Assembly (NCBI RefSeq): GCF_947496875.1 | Contig: NZ_CANMEH010000001.1 | Span: forward strand, 124,001-188,000 | Source of the DNA: an uncultured Paracoccus sp. | GTDB taxonomy: Bacteria; Pseudomonadota; Alphaproteobacteria; Rhodobacterales; Rhodobacteraceae | Direction: 5' to 3' | Length of the DNA stretch: 64,000 nucleotides | In this document: piece after piece, positions 60,240 to 64,000 of the stretch | How positions within the stretch are numbered: position 1 is the first letter of the stretch | Layout of the letters: the number at the start of each line of letters is the position of its first letter | The notes under the pieces: model-generated | What the model was told of the DNA's origin: nothing | Databases searched by the model: none | Seen by the model: the letters and a program-made list of their open reading frames with translations, nothing else | Translations under genes and position numbers: made by a program

Positions 60240-61391
60240 TCAGCCATCGAGCAGGGCGCTGCCCTTTCTGGCGTGGTGGCGGGCGATCTTGCGCCCCTCG
60301 CGGCCGGTCAGCAGCCGGCGGGCCGGGGCGGGCGGATCGCCGGCTCCGCCGTCGCGCAGGTCGGGGAACAGCATCAGGATCTCGCGGCGTGCGGCGGCGG
60401 TCAGCGACTTTATCGCCTGCGGACCGGTATAGAGCGATTCGGTCCAGACGCCGTTCGACCGGACCAGCTCATGCGCGTCGAACAGCATGTGCCAGTAGGT
60501 CACGCCGGACGCCTTTCCCAAAACCTCGACCCCTGGAATGTCCGTCAGGTGCTTTGCGGCGACAAGAACCTGGCCGGTGCCGCAGATCCGTTCGGTGAGG
60601 TCGGACTGCACCAGGACCCGGTGCTGGGGCGACACGACCAGATCGGCCACCGGCAGTCCGCCACCCAGGGCCCCGGCCCGGATCCGGAGCGGGCGAAAGG
60701 CCGGGTTCACATCCAGATCGGCGGCGGTCAGTTGCCGGCTGCCGATCCAGCGGATCGGCAGCAGCCCCCGATCGCGGGTAGTGACCTGATCCCCCGCGAC
60801 CAGTGTCTCGATCCGACGCGGGCCACCCGCGCAGTCGATCAGGGTGCCCGCCGCAAAGCAGATGGGCGCCCACCCGTAGGGCGTCGCGGAATTGGCGGAA
60901 CTGGCCTGCACCGCCTTTGTAAACTCGTAGGTTGCATCGGGATCGAATCGGGGCATGACCGTTTCGCCCGTCGTCGCGTTGGTCGTGGGCATGGGAAAGA
61001 CGAACATCGTCGATCCGTCGCCCAGCATCCGATAGCTGCTGTCCTGCGTGACCGGGAACATCATCAGGAAGAACTCGCCGGTCCCTTCGCCATTCTCGTC
61101 CAGGCGTTCCATCTGGCTGCCGGTCCAGTACCGGATGTCGGTTCCGGCCGGGATCAGTTCGTTGCCCAGGAGCGTGTCTTCCGCCAGCGACTGGGTTTCG
61201 TCCTTGTGAGGCTTCTGCATGGTGCCGAACTCGTCGTCCTCGTCGGCCATCGCGGTCTGGGTGACCCGTGCATCCGCGGCGGAAAAGGACGACCGGTACC
61301 AGGGCGACCAGCGATCCGTGAAGTTCGCGGATCCGGTCGGGATCGGCGCGTCGAAGGTGAGCGTCGTGATGTACTGGATGCCGATTTCCAT
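60240..61391 (-). CDS. Hint (hedgehog/intein) domain protein
   Basis: A 383-residue protein. Residues about 1-180 form an unrecognised N-terminal region (YITTLTFDAPIPTGSANFTD). The Hint domain begins with the nucleophilic cysteine in CFAAGTLIDCAGGPRRIETL and continues with VAGDQVTTRDRGLLPIRWIG and VVSPQHRVLV (block with the conserved His). No C-terminal His-Asn/Gln splice end is visible, so it may catalyse self-cleavage or simply be a Hint-like fold. Many Rhodobacteraceae encode such proteins, often secreted. AGGGGCG precedes the ATG. No signal peptide is evident. Confidence 0.85.
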   Translation of the reverse strand: MEIGIQYITTLTFDAPIPTGSANFTDRWSPWYRSSFSAADARVTQTAMADEDDEFGTMQKPHKDETQSLAEDTLLGNELIPAGTDIRYWTGSQMERLDENGEGTGEFFLMMFPVTQDSSYRMLGDGSTMFVFPMPTTNATTGETVMPRFDPDATYEFTKAVQASSANSATPYGWAPICFAAGTLIDCAGGPRRIETLVAGDQVTTRDRGLLPIRWIGSRQLTAADLDVNPAFRPLRIRAGALGGGLPVADLVVSPQHRVLVQSDLTERICGTGQVLVAAKHLTDIPGVEVLGKASGVTYWHMLFDAHELVRSNGVWTESLYTGPQAIKSLTAAARREILMLFPDLRDGGAGDPPAPARRLLTGREGRKIARHHARKGSALLDG

Positions 61392-61461
61392 GTTCGCCCC
61401 TGCTGGCCGGCCGCGGTGCAGCCGCTGCAACCAGTTCTAGGACAGGGCGATTAAGGATCGC

Positions 61462-62130
61462 TTAAGCCCGACAGGTCGTGGCGGCGTCGATCTGGCGCAG
61501 GACCGCGGCGGCGACGATCCGGTCGCGGTCCGACACCGGCCCCGCGGCGCCGGGGCGGAAGCGGGCGCGGAAGGCCGCGAGCCGCAGATCGACGGGGGCG
61601 GGCGGATAGCCGATCCGGGTCAGGATGGCGTCCAGCTCGGCCGGGCTGTCGGACGGCGCGTCCCCCGGCCAGATCGCCAGCCCTGCCCGCCCCAGCCGCC
61701 GCCAGTCCAGACGCGGACCGGGGTCCAACTTGCGGCCGGGGGCCATGTCGGAATGCCCGATCACCCCGGCGGGTCCGATGCCCCAGCGGGCCATGATGTC
61801 GCGCAGCAGCCGCTCCAACCCGGCCATCTGCGCCGCGGGAAACGGGCGATCGCCCGGGTTCACGATCTCGATCCCGATGGACCGGGAATTGACGTCCTCG
61901 CGGCCCTGCCATGATCCGGCGCCTGCATGCCAGGCGCGCCGGTCCTCGGCGACCAGCGGCTCGGCAGTGCCATCCTCATGCAGCAGCCAATGGGCCGACA
62001 CCTCGGACGCCGGGTCGCACAGACGGTCGCGGGCCGCCGCGGCGTCGACCATGCCGGTGTAGTGCAGGACGATCAGGTCGGGGCGCAGGCTGGCGCGCCG
62101 GTCGCCGTGGTTCGGCGACGCGGAGGTCAC
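61462..62130 (-). CDS. N-acetylmuramoyl-L-alanine amidase (AmpD-like)
   Basis: A 222-residue amidase_2 domain enzyme: LIVLHYTGMVDAAAARDRLC (zinc histidine), VSAHWLLHEDGTAEPLVAED, HAGAGSWQGREDVNSRSIGI and GVIGHSDMAPGRKLDPG carrying the remaining zinc ligands. It removes the stem peptide from muramyl residues, probably in anhydro-muropeptide recycling in the cytoplasm, as no signal peptide is seen. The GTG start overlaps the stop of the upstream excalibur gene by four bases, so both are translated from one mRNA. Confidence 0.93.
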   Translation of the reverse strand: MTSASPNHGDRRASLRPDLIVLHYTGMVDAAAARDRLCDPASEVSAHWLLHEDGTAEPLVAEDRRAWHAGAGSWQGREDVNSRSIGIEIVNPGDRPFPAAQMAGLERLLRDIMARWGIGPAGVIGHSDMAPGRKLDPGPRLDWRRLGRAGLAIWPGDAPSDSPAELDAILTRIGYPPAPVDLRLAAFRARFRPGAAGPVSDRDRIVAAAVLRQIDAATTCRA

Positions 62131-62753
62131 GAGGGGCGATACGGCTCGGGCAGCCAGCCGCAGACATAGCCGTCGCCGTCGGGATCCAGCCCCAGCGGAT
62201 CCCGGGTCGGCCCGCCGCGCAGGATGAATTCGGTCTGTGCCGCAGCCGGGTCGGCATAGCTGCGGCAGGCAGCGGGATTCGCCGGACCGGACCGCGGCCA
62301 GACGCGGGTGCCCGGCGCATGACGGTTGGCCGCGGCATAGCGCACCAGAAGCGTGGCGGCCGTGACAGGCGCCGCTGCAGATGCTGCGGGCGCGCTGGGC
62401 GAGACCTGGGGGAAATGCGTCGCCGGGGTCGGGTCCACCGCCGGCGCGCCGAGCGGACGCTGCACGACCTGCCGCTGCCCGGCGGCGCCGGTGGTCCGGG
62501 CAAGCCGCGTCGTCTCACGCTTGACGATCTGCACCGGCGATGGTCCGGCGATCTGGGCCGCCGTCGGCGCCTGGACCGGCCGCGCGACGGGGATCACCCT
62601 CGTCATCTCCCGCTCGCCGGTCAGGGCCGCCTCCCGCGTTCGCAGGTAATTCCCGTAATCGGTCGCGTGGGCGCGGTAATTGGGGTTCCAGCCGAGGTTT
62701 TCCCCCGAACATGCGGCCAGCGCCAGAAGCGGGATCAGGATCAGGGCACGCAT
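62127..62753 (-). CDS. Excalibur calcium-binding lipoprotein
   Basis: A 208-residue protein with a lipoprotein signal (LILIPLLALAACSG) followed by a Thr/Ala/Pro-rich periplasmic region. The C-terminal excalibur domain has a cysteine in AACRSYADPAAAQ and the calcium loop GLDPDGDGYVCGW with its paired cysteine (DxDxDGxxC). Excalibur domains bind calcium and sit next to cell-wall enzymes; here the gene precedes an amidase, with a 4-bp overlap. GGAG precedes the ATG. Confidence 0.88.
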   Translation of the reverse strand: MRALILIPLLALAACSGENLGWNPNYRAHATDYGNYLRTREAALTGEREMTRVIPVARPVQAPTAAQIAGPSPVQIVKRETTRLARTTGAAGQRQVVQRPLGAPAVDPTPATHFPQVSPSAPAASAAAPVTAATLLVRYAAANRHAPGTRVWPRSGPANPAACRSYADPAAAQTEFILRGGPTRDPLGLDPDGDGYVCGWLPEPYRPS

Positions 62754-62784
62754 CTCGGGTCTCCTCCGACCAATGGGCTTCAGC

Positions 62785-64000
62785 TTACCACCAGCGTTCG
62801 GGCTTGGCGACAAAGCCGGCAGCGCGCTCCAGGACCGCGCCGTGGTTCAGCAGGTTGCCTTCGTCCCAGGGCCGCCCGATCAGCTGCAGCCCCAGCGGCA
62901 GCCCCTGCGCATCCAGCCCGACCGGAACCGCCAGCCCCGGCAGCCCGGCCAGATTCACGGTCACCGTGAAGACGTCGTTGAGATACATCTCGACCGGGTC
63001 CGCATCCTTCATCGACCCCAGCGCGAACGCGGCCGACGGCGTGGCGGGGGTCAGGATCGTGTCGATCCCCTCGGCAAAGACACGGTCGAAATCCCGCTTG
63101 ATCAGGGCCCGCACCTTGCGGGCGCGGTTGTAATAGGCGTCGTAGAACCCCGCCGACAGCACATAGGTGCCGATCATGACGCGGCGCTGCACCTCGGCGC
63201 CGAACCCCTCGGCCCGGGTCTTTTCATACATCTCGGTGATGCCGTCGCCGGCCGACAGCCGGGCGCGATGGCCGTAACGCACACCGTCATAGCGCGCGAG
63301 GTTCGACGACGCCTCGGCGGGTGCGATCACGTAATAGGCGGGCAGGGCGTATTTCGTGTGCGGCAGGCTGATGTCGACGATCTCGGCACCGGCGTCGCGC
63401 AGCATCTCGGCGCCCTTGCGCCACAGATCGTCGATCTCGGCCGGCATTCCGTCCATGCGGTATTCGCGAGGAATGCCGATCCGCTTGCCGCGGATGTCGC
63501 CGGTCAGCGCAGCCTCGTAATCCGGGACCGGACGGTCGGCGCTGGTCGAATCCTGCGGATCGACGGAGGCCATCGCGCCCAGCATGATGGCCGCATCGCG
63601 CACCGTCTTGGTCATCGGCCCCGCCTGGTCGAGCGACGAGGCAAAGGCGATCGTGCCCCAGCGCGAGACCCGGCCGTAGGTCGGCTTCATCCCCACCGTG
63701 CCGGTGAAGGCGGCGGGCTGTCGGATCGACCCGCCGGTGTCGGTTCCGGTCGCCGCCAGGCACAGATCGGCCGCCACCGCTGCCGCTGATCCGCCAGACG
63801 ATCCGCCCGGGGTCAGCCGGCGGTCATCCACCTTCCAGGGGTTCACCGCATCGCCGTAGACGCTGGTCTCGTTGGACGAGCCCATCGCGAATTCGTCCAT
63901 GTTCAGCTTGCCCAGCATCACCGCGCCCGCGTTGGACAGGTTCTGCGTGACAGTCGATTCGTAATCCGGCAGGAACCCCTGCAGGATTCGGCTGGCCGCC
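62785..64000 (-). CDS. gatA: Asp-tRNA(Asn)/Glu-tRNA(Gln) amidotransferase subunit A (partial)
   Basis: The N-terminus lies beyond the window end; about 404 codons are present. The amidase signature is complete: [20 protein letters not shown] with [15 protein letters not shown] supplies the cis-Ser and nucleophilic serine, and [20 protein letters not shown] follows. The catalytic lysine ([16 protein letters not shown]) is also in the window. GatA releases ammonia from glutamine for transamidation of misacylated tRNA with GatB and GatC. The stop is 31 bp before the excalibur gene start on the same strand. Confidence 0.95.
   Translation of the reverse strand, partial: AASRILQGFLPDYESTVTQNLSNAGAVMLGKLNMDEFAMGSSNETSVYGDAVNPWKVDDRRLTPGGSSGGSAAAVAADLCLAATGTDTGGSIRQPAAFTGTVGMKPTYGRVSRWGTIAFASSLDQAGPMTKTVRDAAIMLGAMASVDPQDSTSADRPVPDYEAALTGDIRGKRIGIPREYRMDGMPAEIDDLWRKGAEMLRDAGAEIVDISLPHTKYALPAYYVIAPAEASSNLARYDGVRYGHRARLSAGDGITEMYEKTRAEGFGAEVQRRVMIGTYVLSAGFYDAYYNRARKVRALIKRDFDRVFAEGIDTILTPATPSAAFALGSMKDADPVEMYLNDVFTVTVNLAGLPGLAVPVGLDAQGLPLGLQLIGRPWDEGNLLNHGAVLERAAGFVAKPERWW

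Noticed and set aside
1..64000. tRNA, rRNA, CRISPR array, insertion sequence
   Set aside because: No cloverleaf-like ends, rRNA segments, regular repeat-spacer arrays or transposase ORFs were recognised on reading both strands; a covariance-model search would be the decisive test.

Overview
The window is high-GC, densely coded chromosomal DNA from an alphaproteobacterium of the Rhodobacteraceae (Paracoccus/Rhodobacter-like). The main evidence is a complete gene transfer agent (GTA) structural cluster of the Rhodobacter capsulatus type followed by cysE. Supporting evidence is alphaproteobacterial versions of valS, Hsp33, the split mnmD/FAD oxidoreductase pair, DUF2927 and Hint-domain proteins. 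I found no rRNA, tRNA, CRISPR, insertion sequence or integrase. The species cannot be named from this sequence alone.

Layout. 0.1-3.2 kb: an HxlR regulator divergent from a small detoxification-like set (tandem DUF1428, double VOC, GST). 3.3-6.7 kb: valS and a DUF1992 gene. 6.7-9.2 kb: a FAD oxidoreductase divergent from mnmD, then a rhomboid protease. 9.4-11.8 kb: accA, then pgsA-moaD-moaE. 11.9-14.5 kb: the ycjX-ycjF pair. 14.7-20.9 kb: hrpB, an acetyltransferase, an outer-membrane protein with promoter and terminator, and an L,D-transpeptidase-like lipoprotein. 19.5-25.8 kb: a tightly coupled minus-strand run hslO-nudix-cca-ABC exporter-RNA methyltransferase, with a possible heat-shock promoter. 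25.9-32.3 kb: hemH, a methyltransferase-like gene, comF, arfB, nudix, a Pit phosphate transporter, a GST and a stand-alone RAM-domain protein. 32.6-34.8 kb: argD and a PfkB kinase. 34.8-39.8 kb: a minus-strand block of telA, a DUF2927 lipoprotein, an SPFH-GYF protein and a zinc-ribbon membrane protein. 40.1-42.5 kb: fabF-mltG.

42.5-57.7 kb: the GTA cluster, all on the plus strand and with no broken gene: small and large terminase (g1, g2), portal (g3), head formation (g3.5), prohead protease (g4), capsid (g5), connectors and closure (g6, g7), tail terminator (g8), tail tube (g9), chaperones (g10, g10.1), short tape measure (g11), distal tail and hub (g12, g13), NlpC/P60 hydrolase (g14), megatron (g15) and DUF2793. 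Together they would build a small tailed particle that packages host DNA. No replication, integration or lysis genes are present. 57.8-64 kb: cysE, pyrD with DUF952, a Hint-domain protein, an amidase with an excalibur lipoprotein, and gatA running off the window end.

The most interesting signal is the GTA leader. A sigma70-type promoter (TTGACT, 17 bp, TAGAAC) is followed by a textbook intrinsic terminator lying inside a possible leaderless 33-codon ORF, whose stop codon abuts the g1 start codon. This looks like an attenuation or antitermination switch, or the source of a small RNA. Three GTTGC repeats lie upstream of the promoter. A second candidate system is the telA/SPFH/zinc-ribbon block. 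It resembles the Bacillus YdjG-YdjI envelope-stress pair but carries TelA where PspA would be expected.
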